Part shown: positions 46,001 to 55,438 of the stretch, piece after piece
How the letters are laid out: the number at the start of each line of letters is the position of its first letter
How positions within the stretch are numbered: position 1 is the first letter of the stretch
NCBI RefSeq assembly: GCF_000148645.1
Contig: NC_014541.1
Span: forward strand, 3,619,139 to 3,683,138
Origin: Ferrimonas balearica DSM 9799
Lineage (GTDB): Bacteria > Pseudomonadota > Gammaproteobacteria > Enterobacterales > Shewanellaceae
Direction: 5' to 3'
Length of the DNA stretch: 64,000 bases
Position numbers and translations under genes: made by a program
The notes under the pieces: model-generated
The model's database searches: none
Told to the model about the DNA's origin: nothing
The model's input: the letters and a program-made list of their open reading frames with translations, nothing else

Positions 46001-46167
46001 TGCTCGTCTGTCCGAGCCTCTTTGCCAGTGGTGTGTTGACGCTTGATCAAGCGCATCGGCTCATGCACGGCCATCAGCAAGCTACCCGAAAGCGACTCTG
46101 CCTCGGTCATGATGCAGGTATCGACCCGCTTATTGTCAGGCCAGTAACTGGTTAATGCTGTCATCAT
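43078..46167 (-). CDS. dpdH: DpdH, large AAA-type ATPase
   Basis: 1029 aa. Walker A PITGAAGVGKSHIIRWL near residue 80 and Walker B-like VILIEDFTTTSA near 325 define a P-loop ATPase. A mid-protein Lys/Glu/Pro-rich linker (GGKGQAEIKEQPNPETKEK) separates it from a helical C-terminal half. Named from size and synteny. It overlaps dpdG by 4 nt and GGAGAA precedes the ATG. Likely a motor or switch of the restriction module; the precise role is unknown. Confidence 0.82.
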   Translation of the reverse strand: MMTALTSYWPDNKRVDTCIMTEAESLSGSLLMAVHEPMRLIKRQHTTGKEARTDEQALFEFLMAHNRPIPITGAAGVGKSHIIRWLGAKLKRLHNADKFKTIYIPKSSSIARVLELITEGLEGEVYDEIRRSIDGISQTIDVQHIAEHLALKLRLALGEEFEQVCADIESGREVKPEDVHRFECVYQHAQGLQALLQDSHLTKHFTRPGACLYNIAERLYLGVKDDQGFEQDYQMFAHDFEIQMEVAAAAHDAQTYIQNEQLLTEPDAREKAAWTINQVLYKACGKTIEELLRISPTSVQQVVRSIRQQLLADDKDNTLVILIEDFTTTSAIQKEFIECLLEEEEYHGEQRLCPLKSVIAVTEGFAGYLHVRDGILGRTGYEWLIESASQNESETLERIFDFCGRYLNAARHGAQQLESNFGGAGMEHSGLAIWHDGEVQESEFRSRLDAFGYSRQRYPLFPFNRLALEQLARQHCVAHGQLIFHPRSILHYLLRTPLKEGYGAYLDGQFPPEKWDGPICNPAIASQLNVLSEQGRAKKLAAVWGGNPSSMAALTEALSLGVCEEFGLAEMCQVLGDAPQPTVTTGGKGQAEIKEQPNPETKEKVKTEIETVTNEEQAPEVPVELISWRSKLDNWYQGTAGLQQQDAAQLRKWICDGLNAVIDWGHHLCRPKPLGSSKLPAGRIHLPVKTGNTGAPVLDLTVSGAFAKYGEQWVNAFYAMATYHHYGKSWDFPGGANDYLYYHNFFDSVSPQVVDHLIALEREELGAVASKLLQGAGFLGAEGANSSIRLKRLNALLFEAQEKPEHELLGELDSRWEQVIERRKSLRGELLRLTAAKKTGAEPYAIDGTLVAEALKQPAAAEPDVMDKVLKELPAIRNELQPVASELHDLFAGDRTAIAEASAQIKDVLALAVKADVVRPFDMTKTLKSTLRRWESDERVEVVKQLSRLQLPEDNPVRLMQELVTVDAAQFEVIREFLLQFSNFESATSLHLKNKIKQQGGGEIEQAQQDVFAQLDEIGSQLQQLEELN

Positions 46168-47057
46168 TGTTCTCCGCGTACCGTTACATGTGTCACTGCC
46201 ATCAAGACTTCGCGGTTAGGGCCTATTAAGTTGCGCAGCCCGGCATCAGACAGTTTCTGCAATTGAAGTTGACCGCTATGATGCAGTCGCAGCAGTGCCC
46301 GGGAAAGCGACGTCGACAGATCCGTTTCTTTGGGCTGAGACCAGCTAGGGCCCTCGATACGCTGCTCTACCTGTTTGCGATAGTTGCCACCGTCAAGAAC
46401 GGGCAGAAGCGTCGCCAACTGCTGAACAAAGTTGCCGATCGGAAGTTGCTCCCCAGGTTTGAACTTTGAAGGATGAGCGGAAATTTCTTCTTTGATAGCC
46501 GAGGTGGGGTCAATGCAATAGACCCCATTGCCAGTGCGCGTCATGAAACCGAGCCAATGCGCGTAAGATGGTACAATAGGCGTTTCGTTGGTGTTGATGC
46601 GGAAGTCTGTCAAATAACGATCGACGATATTAGCGAGGTTGTTGGATTGGACTGCTGGATAACGATAGACATCCAGTGCCAAGAGCATGCAAAGTAAGAC
46701 TGTCAAATCAACGGCACGCTGATCCCTTGAACTGAGGTCTTTATTGTTTTCTGCGGCGAGCAGACAGCGCCGGGCACCGGTTGACAATTGCTGCTGAGGG
46801 TCAGTGAAATAGCACGGTCTGAGCCTGAAACCGCCACCTACTGTTTCTAGTAACCCCAGTTCGGTCCAGGCACTCAGTTCTTTACCCAATTTGCTACGCG
46901 CGCTCGTTTTGCCTTCAGCCAACAGGGCATCCGGGCGACACCAGGCAATCAACTCATTCTGCTCCATGGGATTGCCTTTATTCCCCTTGAGCACATTGTG
47001 AATAACAGTCAACACTTCAAACTGACTGCCCCCGTGGTCATTATTGATAATCGGCAC
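46164..47057 (-). CDS. dpdG: DpdG, Dpd-associated protein
   Basis: 297 aa, no catalytic motif. The N-terminal half (VLTVIHNVLKG...SKLGKELSAWTELGLLETVGGGFRL) reads like a winged-helix fold, so DNA or protein binding is possible. Assigned from its place before dpdH. It starts at GTG (47057) behind AGGAGA. First gene of the tightly overlapping dpdG-H-I-J-K-D series. Confidence 0.7.
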   Translation of the reverse strand: MPIINNDHGGSQFEVLTVIHNVLKGNKGNPMEQNELIAWCRPDALLAEGKTSARSKLGKELSAWTELGLLETVGGGFRLRPCYFTDPQQQLSTGARRCLLAAENNKDLSSRDQRAVDLTVLLCMLLALDVYRYPAVQSNNLANIVDRYLTDFRINTNETPIVPSYAHWLGFMTRTGNGVYCIDPTSAIKEEISAHPSKFKPGEQLPIGNFVQQLATLLPVLDGGNYRKQVEQRIEGPSWSQPKETDLSTSLSRALLRLHHSGQLQLQKLSDAGLRNLIGPNREVLMAVTHVTVRGEQ

Positions 47058-47419
47058 TGTTAATCATCTCCTCTACGCAGCTAAAGTCCCTATCCAGTGC
47101 CGTTCGAGCATTAAATATGGCTCAGGGCAGACTGGATTAACTGGCGCACTACCGAGTCAGATTTCCTGCTCAGGTTGCTGGTATTAAAGAGATAAATGTT
47201 AATGCTTGCTCTGGCTGGGGGAAACAAGGCCAGTAACTATAAGGAGGGAGACTGACGCGGACTGCGCCGATTTGACACTATCGATATTACGCTCGGGAAG
47301 GCTGACATGCAACACAGAGTTTGCAAAAAGGGGAATCAATACATATTGAGTGCGCCACAAATAAACCGGGGCCCCTGACAACAACAGTAAGCCCCGCATC
47401 GAAGTTGTCGTTCCGAGCA
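47058..47419. other. Gap between dpdF and dpdG
   Basis: 362 nt, AT-richer than the coding parts. Presumably carries the dpdG promoter. A 73-codon GTG frame overlapping the dpdF stop has no recognisable product and is not called. Confidence 0.45.
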
Positions 47420-50002
47420 CTAGCGCTTCCCTAGCGCCTGCATAAGGGTATCGCGTCGCACCCAGTTGTTGTTATCCAGTTTAACGAACAGTTCACCGGC
47501 AACATGTTTCGGATCCACCATATCTTCCGGCACTAGGGCCAGTTGCAGAGGGCCGCCGAATAGCCTTAGTGGCCGCGGAATCACATAGCCACTTTTGTAC
47601 TCGGCGTTCGAAGGAATCAACAACTCTGGCCAGGGTACGGCAGGCTTCTCCGTCGACTGTTCACTGAATCGGGTCAGCAGCTCTGGCTTGATACCGCCAG
47701 TTCGCTTAAAAACACTTTGCAGCATTGCGAAATCACTATCCGCCGAGATACGAACAGAGCTGATCACCCCAGCATGGGCCAAGGCTTTGATCAGTTGCAC
47801 GGTGGACCTGGCCCATTCGCGCTGTGACTTGGTGCTGCCGTCAGGGCGCGGATACATGATAAAACACCGCGAGCCCTCCAGGCCGGTCAACGCGCGCCAG
47901 CGAGAATGCGAAGTTTGTACGGCAAATTCCCGGTTGAGTTTGGCCTCGGGCATCACATAGCTAAACAATGACGCCGAACGCTGACGGCATGCCGGACAGC
48001 CACCACACGCCTTGCTGGCATAGGCGTCGGACAGTGTATAAAGCGAGGTCAGAGTCTGGCACAACGGCAACTCAACTGGCGTTGCCAGCCAGCTTTTCAA
48101 TGCTGCCAGATTTGAACTCGCTGACATAGCGATAACTTGGCGCACCGGTTCCAAGTGTGACTGCCAGAATGACAGTTGCGTATGGTCAGCCGCCAAGGGG
48201 CGTACCACCAGCGAGTCACGGTATTTTTTCATCGTGTCCTGGACGGCACGCTCATAATCCGCATCGGACTGCGTTGCCTGTTGCTGTGGTATCTGCTGCC
48301 TGACCGCATCCAACTGGATCACGCCAGCGCGCACCATCAGCAAAATAGTCCTGAGGTTCCAACTCTTGTTTTGTTTCGACAGACGGTGCAGTCTCGGCAC
48401 CAGGTTGGCCAGGTTGATCCGGTAGTGTCCGTCAGACAAGGACTCAGCCCGTTGCCACATGCTGCACCAGCGCTCATAGCCAAGGTCGACACTGATAACG
48501 GTTTCCCCACCAATGCGCTCGGCGAACTTCATATCATCGTTGGTATAGATCAGTAGCGACGTCGCGGCCAGGCCGTCGCGACCTGCGCGGCCAACTTCCT
48601 GATAATAACGGTCCATGTTTTCCGGCACTGTGGCATGTATCACGCAGCGTACGTCGTTCTTGTCCATGCCGACACCGAACGCCGAGGTGGCCACCATGAT
48701 ATCCAGGTGGTTTTCACGCCACTGTTCCAGTAATTCGATGCGCCTTTCGGTCTTGGTCAAGCCGGTAAAGACCCCGAGGCGGCCATACCCGGACTCGAGC
48801 AGCAGGTGCTGCCATTGCCTCGCTTCTGCCGGGCGGGTGCAATAGAGGATCAGCGGCCTTGGCGCATGGGCCAGTGCTTCCATCACCCATTGCTGCTTCA
48901 TAGCGTGGGTTTCTGCCCTGGCACACCAGTAAGCCGGCTCGGGCCGCAGGTGACAGGCATGAATCTCGGTCATTAGTGTGCCAAAGGTGTCGCGCAGTCC
49001 CTGGCGAGTATCCTCGGTCAGCGTGGCTGTCATCAAGACCGTGATACAGGGAGTAACACCCTGCTGTTTACTGGCCGTGCGCAGGCCTCGCACTAGCCCA
49101 CCAAGTTGTTGGAACTCGGGGCGAAAGCCAGCCCCCCACTGGATCACCAGGTGTGCCTCATCGACAATCAGGTGGCGAAGGCCACCGTTTTCGGCGGCAT
49201 CAAACAGCACCGGCGTTAATGAACTGCAGACGGCTTCAGGCGAGGTCACGACCAGGCGCTGGGTGCCCTGGCGGATCCGGCTGCGCACCTCACGCCGCTG
49301 TTCGACATCCAGACTGGCGTGCCAGGCAACGACGTCTTCGGCCTTACCGCCCTGCTTACAAATTTCCTCTCGGTAGCGCTCGGCCTGCTCCAGAGCCAGG
49401 GCGACGGTCGGTACGATGACCACGCTCAGGGCATTCTCACGGGGGGCTGCCATCGCCATCACCTGGCCAACCAAGGTCTTGCCGGTACCGGTTGGCAGAT
49501 TTACCAGTAGGGTGCTGCCGGGCTCACTTAGCAGCGCCGCCCTGACTGCTTCGCGCTGGCCGGGCGCCTGGTATTGGTTATAACCTTTCCCCATCAGGTT
49601 GCTCACTCCAGCATCCATCGGCACCCGACTGAATTTGCGCCTTGGTTCCTGGGCCAGCGTCGCGCCAAACACCGGATGTTGCGCCCCCTGCAGCCAGTCA
49701 GGCTGCCAAGGCCTGCCGGCTTGGAGAAGGTAATGTTGCCCCAACTGCTGACATTGAAGACCTGCTTGTCGCCACTGGACGCTCGTCGGCCAGGATTCTG
49801 CAATCGGGACCCGGATCTCGAGCCTGGTATCGAACTGTGACTGCTGCATGAGCCAGTGGTAAACCGCACTGCGTCGATCCAGCGGCCTGGCCTGTGCTCC
49901 GAGGCACTGCCACAACCGGCTTTCTGAGCCAGTCATCTCCTGCGGTTGATCCAGTCCAGCATGACTGCCGTTAGCCAGCGCGTGTAATAGAACCTGTTGC
50001 AT
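47420..50002 (-). CDS. dpdF: DpdF, RecQ-like helicase
   Basis: 860 aa SF2 helicase of RecQ type. Walker A NLPTGTGKTLVGQ, motif II VDEAHLVIQWG, motif III MTATL, and the RecQ-type block ATSAFGVGMDKNDVR...YYQEVGRAGRDG. A Cys cluster (CGGCPACRQR) later resembles the RecQ zinc site. The frame opens upstream to 50062, inside dpdE; I chose the ATG at 50002, 19 nt after the dpdE stop, although the GAGG there is a little far (13 nt). Paired with dpdE in all Dpd loci known to me; unwinding of target DNA is the likely job. Confidence 0.85.
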   Translation of the reverse strand: MQQVLLHALANGSHAGLDQPQEMTGSESRLWQCLGAQARPLDRRSAVYHWLMQQSQFDTRLEIRVPIAESWPTSVQWRQAGLQCQQLGQHYLLQAGRPWQPDWLQGAQHPVFGATLAQEPRRKFSRVPMDAGVSNLMGKGYNQYQAPGQREAVRAALLSEPGSTLLVNLPTGTGKTLVGQVMAMAAPRENALSVVIVPTVALALEQAERYREEICKQGGKAEDVVAWHASLDVEQRREVRSRIRQGTQRLVVTSPEAVCSSLTPVLFDAAENGGLRHLIVDEAHLVIQWGAGFRPEFQQLGGLVRGLRTASKQQGVTPCITVLMTATLTEDTRQGLRDTFGTLMTEIHACHLRPEPAYWCARAETHAMKQQWVMEALAHAPRPLILYCTRPAEARQWQHLLLESGYGRLGVFTGLTKTERRIELLEQWRENHLDIMVATSAFGVGMDKNDVRCVIHATVPENMDRYYQEVGRAGRDGLAATSLLIYTNDDMKFAERIGGETVISVDLGYERWCSMWQRAESLSDGHYRINLANLVPRLHRLSKQNKSWNLRTILLMVRAGVIQLDAVRQQIPQQQATQSDADYERAVQDTMKKYRDSLVVRPLAADHTQLSFWQSHLEPVRQVIAMSASSNLAALKSWLATPVELPLCQTLTSLYTLSDAYASKACGGCPACRQRSASLFSYVMPEAKLNREFAVQTSHSRWRALTGLEGSRCFIMYPRPDGSTKSQREWARSTVQLIKALAHAGVISSVRISADSDFAMLQSVFKRTGGIKPELLTRFSEQSTEKPAVPWPELLIPSNAEYKSGYVIPRPLRLFGGPLQLALVPEDMVDPKHVAGELFVKLDNNNWVRRDTLMQALGKR

Positions 50003-50021
50003 ATATTGTTGTCTGCCTCGC

Positions 50022-53000
50022 CTAGATGTTCTTGATTGCATTGCAAACGTCTGGCGAAGCAAGGAACACCGCCCGCGAGGCCAGGCACTTGTAATTCGGG
50101 CGCTCGAACGCCTTCCTCAGACCTGCGCGATATGTTTCAGGTAACTGTGCACCGGAAGCCAGATAATTAGCCAGGTTATCCATGCCTTGCTGGTGAGTAG
50201 TCTGGTATTCAGCGGCCACCAAATGCTCAGCTTGCTCTCCAACACCTTGGCAAACATCTTTCCACTGTGCCTTGCTGAACAGCGCTTCGATAGCCGACCA
50301 GCGCTTGGCTAGATTAATATCGCTGCCACCTTTCTCATAACTTACATACTGGGGCTCGAGGATTTTCAGGATCGCAGGGTTGATGATTCTCTCGCCCTTC
50401 TGGTTAAGCCAGACCGTGCACTGCTTTGGCGGCATCAGGCGATCAGCCAATCGACGCAAGGCGCCGACATTTTCGGAGTTCTCGTCAATGCATGCCGAAA
50501 CCAAGTAATCCAAGCGGAAAAACACGGGCATGTCATCGTTTCCGAGGACACTAATTTTGCGCACCATGGCACTGGCCATGCCGCGCAGTTCATAAGACAG
50601 CATTGAGGACATCGCATCATGGAATGGCTCGCCCAGTCGTGCCACACGTTGATGGCGGTTCTGAGCGGATGCGCGACGATAACTCATTTCATAAGTCACC
50701 GGGGCATCACAGTGGCCATGCTCGAAGTCAAAGCCGAGCAGGCAATGCCTGATCAGCATTTTCAGACTGACCATGGTGCCCCGGGCGGCACCACCATGAT
50801 TAAACCGGTAACGGATCACGCCTGGGCTTTCTGCCTGGTTGACTACAAAGCCTAGTTGCTTGTTAATCCAACAGGACGCCGCCTGTTCGAACTCCAGTTC
50901 TAGCTCATCGATTTGTTGCAATTTGCGAACGAAATTTCCGGCTTCAATCACGTCTGCGTCAACCGACATCAAGGCCTCAAGATTGCGGATTCTATCCAGC
51001 TCTGTCTCGAGCACTTTCTGCTCACCAACCAGGCGCTCATTCAGGGCAAGCAACGCATCCAGCCCATCCAGGTACAAGCAGTTATCGACCTGCGACATCT
51101 GATCGTCGATGACAAACTGCAAGCCAGCAATAGAGCGGTCGAACACTTCGAACGAACGGTCAAGAATATTGATCCAGTGGTTGGCCAGCGACTGCTCATC
51201 GTTGGACAGGATGACGAAGTTGCGCACGGCCATCGCGTGGTGATCGGCAAAGTAGCGGTTCAAGCGCCCATTTCGCTGCTCCATGCGGTTGGGTGAAAAC
51301 AGCACATCGTAATGGATAGCCACTCGATGGCTGCCGTGCAAGTTGATCCCCTCCTCCGCACGGCGGTCACAGATCAACACTCGGCATTTGGTGTCCTGGC
51401 CAAAGCGTAGCGTCTGGCTTGGGTTATGCCGCTGGATCTGTCCCGAGTAATTGAGGCCGATATCCGAAAACAACTGATCGGCAGACCACGGGTGGTCGCA
51501 GAAAATTACCACTCCAAGCGCCGACTCTCGCAGCAACTGCCCCAGCAAGCTATTCAGTTGCCGTTGATATCCAGACTGCTCATTTCGCGCGCGTTCGATC
51601 AACTCGCGAAGCCATTCGCCCTCACCTGGTACCAACGGGCCGCACAGATCCTGACATTGCTGCGGCGACAGGATAAAGCCGTCCGGATTCAAGCGACGTT
51701 GCTCAAGGCGAGCGCTCGCCAACTCGGCCAGCACCAGGGGGGCGCCCAGACTGGCTTCGACAAACAGGCGATACACCGATGCAAACCTGGTGCTGTGTGC
51801 GTCAGTCAGCATCATGTGATCACGCCAGGCGGACAGGCTTTCGCCAACGCCGGCACCTTGGTAATACCGGCGTTCTAGCCCGGCCAGGCCTGGCAGCAAA
51901 TTGCCGACCTGTGGCATTGAGCGACGGTTTCGCAGTAAGCGATGGTGAACACCATGGCGATTGGCAATATGATGGCGAACCTGCTGGACCAGTTGATTAG
52001 CTTCTTCCGGGCGCTCTTTGCTAAACAGATTTGCCGCGAGATAGGGCAAGAGCGCTTTGCCCAGCACCTGTAGGTGGTCATCCATTGGGAACGTCTGCAG
52101 GAGCTTATTCAAACTGTTTCGCAATTGCAGGTTACCGTTGCTGGTGCGAAACGACTGTATGATACCGCCCAGTTGTTCACGAATTTCGATCCGCTGACGA
52201 AACTCAACCACGCCGTCTTCGGTCAATTGGTAGCTCTGCGGATCGAGCAGGTGCAACATAGCCAAGAAGTTTCGCTCATTTCCCACCAGCGGCGTTGCCG
52301 AAAGCAACAGCAACTTGTCGCTGGCATGAACCAACTCGGCAAGCGCCTGGTAGCGCGGGCTACTCCGTGTCGACCAGGCCCATTCACCTACCTGGTGGGC
52401 TTCGTCGATGACCACCAGGTTGGCCTGATCAAGCTCAATATCATCTGCGGCAAACTGCTCGAATGACCGGATCCGGATGCTGATATCCATAAGCTCGGCT
52501 AAGTGAAAACGCTCGGTGAGTTCAGCGTGCCACTGCGCCAGCAATACCTCCGGGACGAGGATCAGGACCTGGTGCTGCTGCGGGTTTTCCAGCACATGCT
52601 GGCGCAGGATCAAGCCAGCCTCAATGGTCTTACCCAGGCCCACTTCGTCCGCCAGTAGGTAGCGCTGAATGGGATCAGACAACACCCTGCGTACGACGGC
52701 CAACTGGTGCGGCTCCAGCGCAATCGACGAAGAGAGAGCAGCGGTAACCCCTGCACAGGCCTCACGCTGTTCGAGCATGTGGTTTTGAAACGCCATGCGC
52801 GAGTCTTGAAAAAACGGCGTGTAGGTTTGCTGGTTGGCCAACCACTCGACGGCATCCTGGATGGGTTTATCCCAGCGCACGTAGATCTCGGCCTGGGCTA
52901 GGTCACGCAGCACATCGTTTGGAAACTGGATCCGGTAATCCGCCGGCGCCGGCGCCGGGCCCACGACCCGCCCAACTTCCCACTGATTCGTTTCAGCATT

Positions 53001-53201
53001 GAAATAATGAACAAGTTCTTCTTGGTTCAGGTTTACCGCTTTGACGTCACTGAGGGCCATGGTTACGCGGTGGGCATCAGGAGACATCGGCGAATCAAAG
53101 TAACCGATAGTTACCGTACCTGCGTTAACATCTATAGCTTTTCCAATCCCTAGCCCATTATTCGAATAAACTAGGTCGTCAAGAGTTACGGTAACTTCCA
53201 T
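50022..53201 (-). CDS. dpdE: DpdE, SNF2-like ATPase
   Basis: 1059 aa, SNF2/RapA-like translocase. Motif I LLADEVGLGKTIEAG, motif II VVIDEAHQVGEW, motif III LLSATPLVGNE, and in the second RecA lobe INLHGSHRVAIHYD and RMEQRNGRLNR (motif VI). The N-terminus (LDDLVYSNNGLGIGKAIDV...GTVTIGYFDSP) looks like a small beta-barrel (SH3/KOW type). Probably a duplex-DNA motor of the Dpd restriction part. It begins after a 378-nt AT-rich gap, so it may have its own promoter. Confidence 0.87.
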   Translation of the reverse strand: MEVTVTLDDLVYSNNGLGIGKAIDVNAGTVTIGYFDSPMSPDAHRVTMALSDVKAVNLNQEELVHYFNAETNQWEVGRVVGPAPAPADYRIQFPNDVLRDLAQAEIYVRWDKPIQDAVEWLANQQTYTPFFQDSRMAFQNHMLEQREACAGVTAALSSSIALEPHQLAVVRRVLSDPIQRYLLADEVGLGKTIEAGLILRQHVLENPQQHQVLILVPEVLLAQWHAELTERFHLAELMDISIRIRSFEQFAADDIELDQANLVVIDEAHQVGEWAWSTRSSPRYQALAELVHASDKLLLLSATPLVGNERNFLAMLHLLDPQSYQLTEDGVVEFRQRIEIREQLGGIIQSFRTSNGNLQLRNSLNKLLQTFPMDDHLQVLGKALLPYLAANLFSKERPEEANQLVQQVRHHIANRHGVHHRLLRNRRSMPQVGNLLPGLAGLERRYYQGAGVGESLSAWRDHMMLTDAHSTRFASVYRLFVEASLGAPLVLAELASARLEQRRLNPDGFILSPQQCQDLCGPLVPGEGEWLRELIERARNEQSGYQRQLNSLLGQLLRESALGVVIFCDHPWSADQLFSDIGLNYSGQIQRHNPSQTLRFGQDTKCRVLICDRRAEEGINLHGSHRVAIHYDVLFSPNRMEQRNGRLNRYFADHHAMAVRNFVILSNDEQSLANHWINILDRSFEVFDRSIAGLQFVIDDQMSQVDNCLYLDGLDALLALNERLVGEQKVLETELDRIRNLEALMSVDADVIEAGNFVRKLQQIDELELEFEQAASCWINKQLGFVVNQAESPGVIRYRFNHGGAARGTMVSLKMLIRHCLLGFDFEHGHCDAPVTYEMSYRRASAQNRHQRVARLGEPFHDAMSSMLSYELRGMASAMVRKISVLGNDDMPVFFRLDYLVSACIDENSENVGALRRLADRLMPPKQCTVWLNQKGERIINPAILKILEPQYVSYEKGGSDINLAKRWSAIEALFSKAQWKDVCQGVGEQAEHLVAAEYQTTHQQGMDNLANYLASGAQLPETYRAGLRKAFERPNYKCLASRAVFLASPDVCNAIKNI

Positions 53202-53579
53202 TTACTTTAGTCCCCAAAACAAAGATCAAGTCAAATCCAGTAAAGTAAAATTAAAACTTATGACGGCTATTAGAGAACATCCAATCATTCATCCAGAATT
53301 TGCAGAGTAAATCACAAAATCAAAAAACAACCTTTTCAGCCATTATCCAGTCGCGATTAAGACAAGCATGTTATGTAGCAAAAGAACAAAACTATAAACA
53401 AAAAAATAAAGACAGGGTTAAAGTTAGCTCAAAAATATAATAACCCATGGACTTATTTCATTAACAATGCGCGCCACCACCTGCAATAATGTAAAAATAC
53501 ACAATGTCATTTCACAACTAAAGTCGAACCTCGCAAGCAACACGTTAGAGGAGATAAGTGATAGTAAATTCCATTTATG
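53202..53579. other. AT-rich gap upstream of dpdE
   Basis: 378 nt, the most AT-rich stretch of the island. Likely promoter region for dpdE-dpdF. No gene, repeat array or clear hairpin recognised. Confidence 0.5.
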
Positions 53580-53816
53580 CTAGGAAACTTTACAGAAGCG
53601 CCCCTGGCCACAATTCCTCAACACACCTATATCTATTAAATATAGGCAGTACTGGTAGCATTCCTTTACGATCATCTCTGCTTCACTTTCCGGTGAAGTT
53701 CTAGCGTAGATTGACCTTGCGAGTGTGTAAGAGTCGAAATCCCCCACAGAATGTTCGACTACCTCTCTAATTATATTTTCATCTATACACTTGTTCACTG
53801 GTGTCACCTTACTCAT
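53580..53816 (-). CDS. Small orphan protein between queC and dpdE
   Basis: 78 aa, four Cys (C10, and three in the last 30 residues: [23 protein letters not shown]). It reads like a small helical protein with a basic end ([25 protein letters not shown]), possibly winged-helix. The ATG lies inside the queC end (8-nt overlap), implying coupled translation, but no ribosome site is visible. I do not recognise it and it is not one of the named Dpd proteins. Confidence 0.5.
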   Translation of the reverse strand: MSKVTPVNKCIDENIIREVVEHSVGDFDSYTLARSIYARTSPESEAEMIVKECYQYCLYLIDIGVLRNCGQGRFCKVS

Positions 53817-54471
53817 ATAAGAGAGGGTCGCTTACGCCATTCATCTCGAAAGATTCAAGTCGTTCTACACAACTACCGCACCTTCCACATGCTTTCTCTC
53901 TACCATTATAGCAAGTCCAGGTTTTGCCATAGTCTAGGCCCATCTCAAGCCCATCTTTCAAGATTTCTATTTTGCTTTGATATAGATAGGGACTAACTAC
54001 TTCAATAGGCTCATAGTTAGCAATCATTGTCGCTGCATTGATTTTCTCTACGAATTCAGGACGACAATCAGGGTAAATAGCGTGGTCACCTGAGTGAGCT
54101 CCATAGAAGACTTTGCCAGCACCTATTGAAGCAGCATATCCAGTTGCCAATGAAATCAGAATCATATTGCGGTTTGGCACAACAGTGGACTTCATGTTGT
54201 CTTCGGCGTAGTGGCCTTCTGGAATATCTGATTCACTATCTCTTGTAAGTGATGATCCTGAGATCAACTGATTGATTGCTGTAATATCAATGATCTTGTG
54301 GTTAATTCCTAACTCGGAGCAAACCACTTTGGCGTACTCAACCTCCTTGTCATGACGTTGGCCATAATCAAAAGTAATTGCATAAGGTGTATAACCCTCA
54401 GTAATCACCTTGTGTAGTACGGTAAAGGAGTCCATTCCACCGGAATAAATGACAACAGCTTTCTTTTCCAT
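53809..54471 (-). CDS. queC: 7-cyano-7-deazaguanine synthase
   Basis: 220 aa; converts 7-carboxy-7-deazaguanine to preQ0 using ATP and ammonia. PP-loop SGGMDS at 10-15, NRNMIL, and the C-terminal zinc cluster [18 protein letters not shown] are intact. ATG at 54471 with AGAGG upstream (frame extends to 54498). Here it is an island copy supplying preQ0 for DNA rather than tRNA. queE-queD-queC are in one direction with short gaps. Confidence 0.95.
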   Translation of the reverse strand: MEKKAVVIYSGGMDSFTVLHKVITEGYTPYAITFDYGQRHDKEVEYAKVVCSELGINHKIIDITAINQLISGSSLTRDSESDIPEGHYAEDNMKSTVVPNRNMILISLATGYAASIGAGKVFYGAHSGDHAIYPDCRPEFVEKINAATMIANYEPIEVVSPYLYQSKIEILKDGLEMGLDYGKTWTCYNGREKACGRCGSCVERLESFEMNGVSDPLLYE

Positions 54472-54550
54472 AACAACCTCTTGTCGGTAGCCTTCCACAT
54501 TGGGTGACTCTGAGTCTGCCTATAGAGCCAATCTAACATCGACTCTACCA

Positions 54551-55432
54551 TCAAACTATCAGAATTTGCTCAGCGATAGCTCCCTTTCCAACACCTTCAA
54601 ACGCATGAACTTCAATCTTGTGGTTAGGTCGCAGTTCGGCAAGCCGAGTGGCGATGTACTCGGCGATACACTCAACAGTAGAGTCCGCTACCATTACCTC
54701 GACACGCTCCACTGGAAGTAAGATCTCGAAGTAGCCCTGAGGGCTCACATAGCTCGCCCCTATCGCGTTTTCCAATCGTATGTCCTGAGCATGCATCGAC
54801 ATTGCTTCCACTTCAGCAATGTCGTCCTCCGTGATCAGATATATGTCTTCCCAGCGTTTGGCCCATAAGGTCTGCAACTCTCTATCAAGCTGGCCATCAT
54901 TGAATACTCTGACTCTGGAGCGGTGCCCATGCGCGATTCGCTGACAATTGCCGCTATGCTTTTTCAAGCCATGACTGTAGTGGTAGTAAGGCTCATCGAT
55001 CTGCTCACTACGTAGTGTCAGTTTTAGCCCTTGAACGTTGCTAGGCAGTTGGGGAAGGATCGACTCCTCAAGGAATAGAGAAACGCTCTGCTCATCAATG
55101 GAGTCAGCATCAATAAAGCAGAAAGCCTGCTCGGGTCCCTGTACATAGAAGGTAGCATGACGGCTATGGTTGTTTTTCACCCAAGTACGCTCGGGTTCTT
55201 GGCAAAACTCCAATGATGACGCGCTAGCAGGCACAAGAAGGCAGTGATCGACCAACTCATCGATCAAAGACTTAATCTGCTTTTTGACGATCCCAAAATC
55301 CAGGACCATGGATTCGTTGTTCAAATCCCCACTCAGTTGCAGATCAACGATCCAGCTTTCTCCAACTATCCCACGCTCTACATGAACAACGGAGGAATCT
55401 ATGACCGTTAAGTCGTTTACAAACAGTTTCAT
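54551..55432 (-). CDS. queD: QueD-like 6-carboxytetrahydropterin synthase, tandem T-fold
   Basis: 293 aa, about twice the usual QueD (~120 aa), and built of two T-fold domains. The first (about 1-148) has lost the zinc and Cys region but keeps VLDFGIVKK, a DH at 62-63 and a Glu in TLRSE; the second starts with YSHGLKKHSGNCQRIAHGH, supplying the catalytic Cys (C163) and zinc His residues (H168, H170), and lacks a clear LDF. The two halves thus seem to complement each other. QueD makes 6-carboxy-tetrahydropterin from dihydroneopterin triphosphate. Only 6 nt after queE. Confidence 0.85.
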   Translation of the reverse strand: MKLFVNDLTVIDSSVVHVERGIVGESWIVDLQLSGDLNNESMVLDFGIVKKQIKSLIDELVDHCLLVPASASSLEFCQEPERTWVKNNHSRHATFYVQGPEQAFCFIDADSIDEQSVSLFLEESILPQLPSNVQGLKLTLRSEQIDEPYYHYSHGLKKHSGNCQRIAHGHRSRVRVFNDGQLDRELQTLWAKRWEDIYLITEDDIAEVEAMSMHAQDIRLENAIGASYVSPQGYFEILLPVERVEVMVADSTVECIAEYIATRLAELRPNHKIEVHAFEGVGKGAIAEQILIV

Positions 55433-55438
55433 AGGGCC

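Noticed and set aside
47199-47420. 73-codon GTG frame starting in the dpdF stop
   Set aside because: No ribosome site beyond the overlap, no recognisable sequence pattern, and it fills an intergenic gap by chance; nothing supports a protein.
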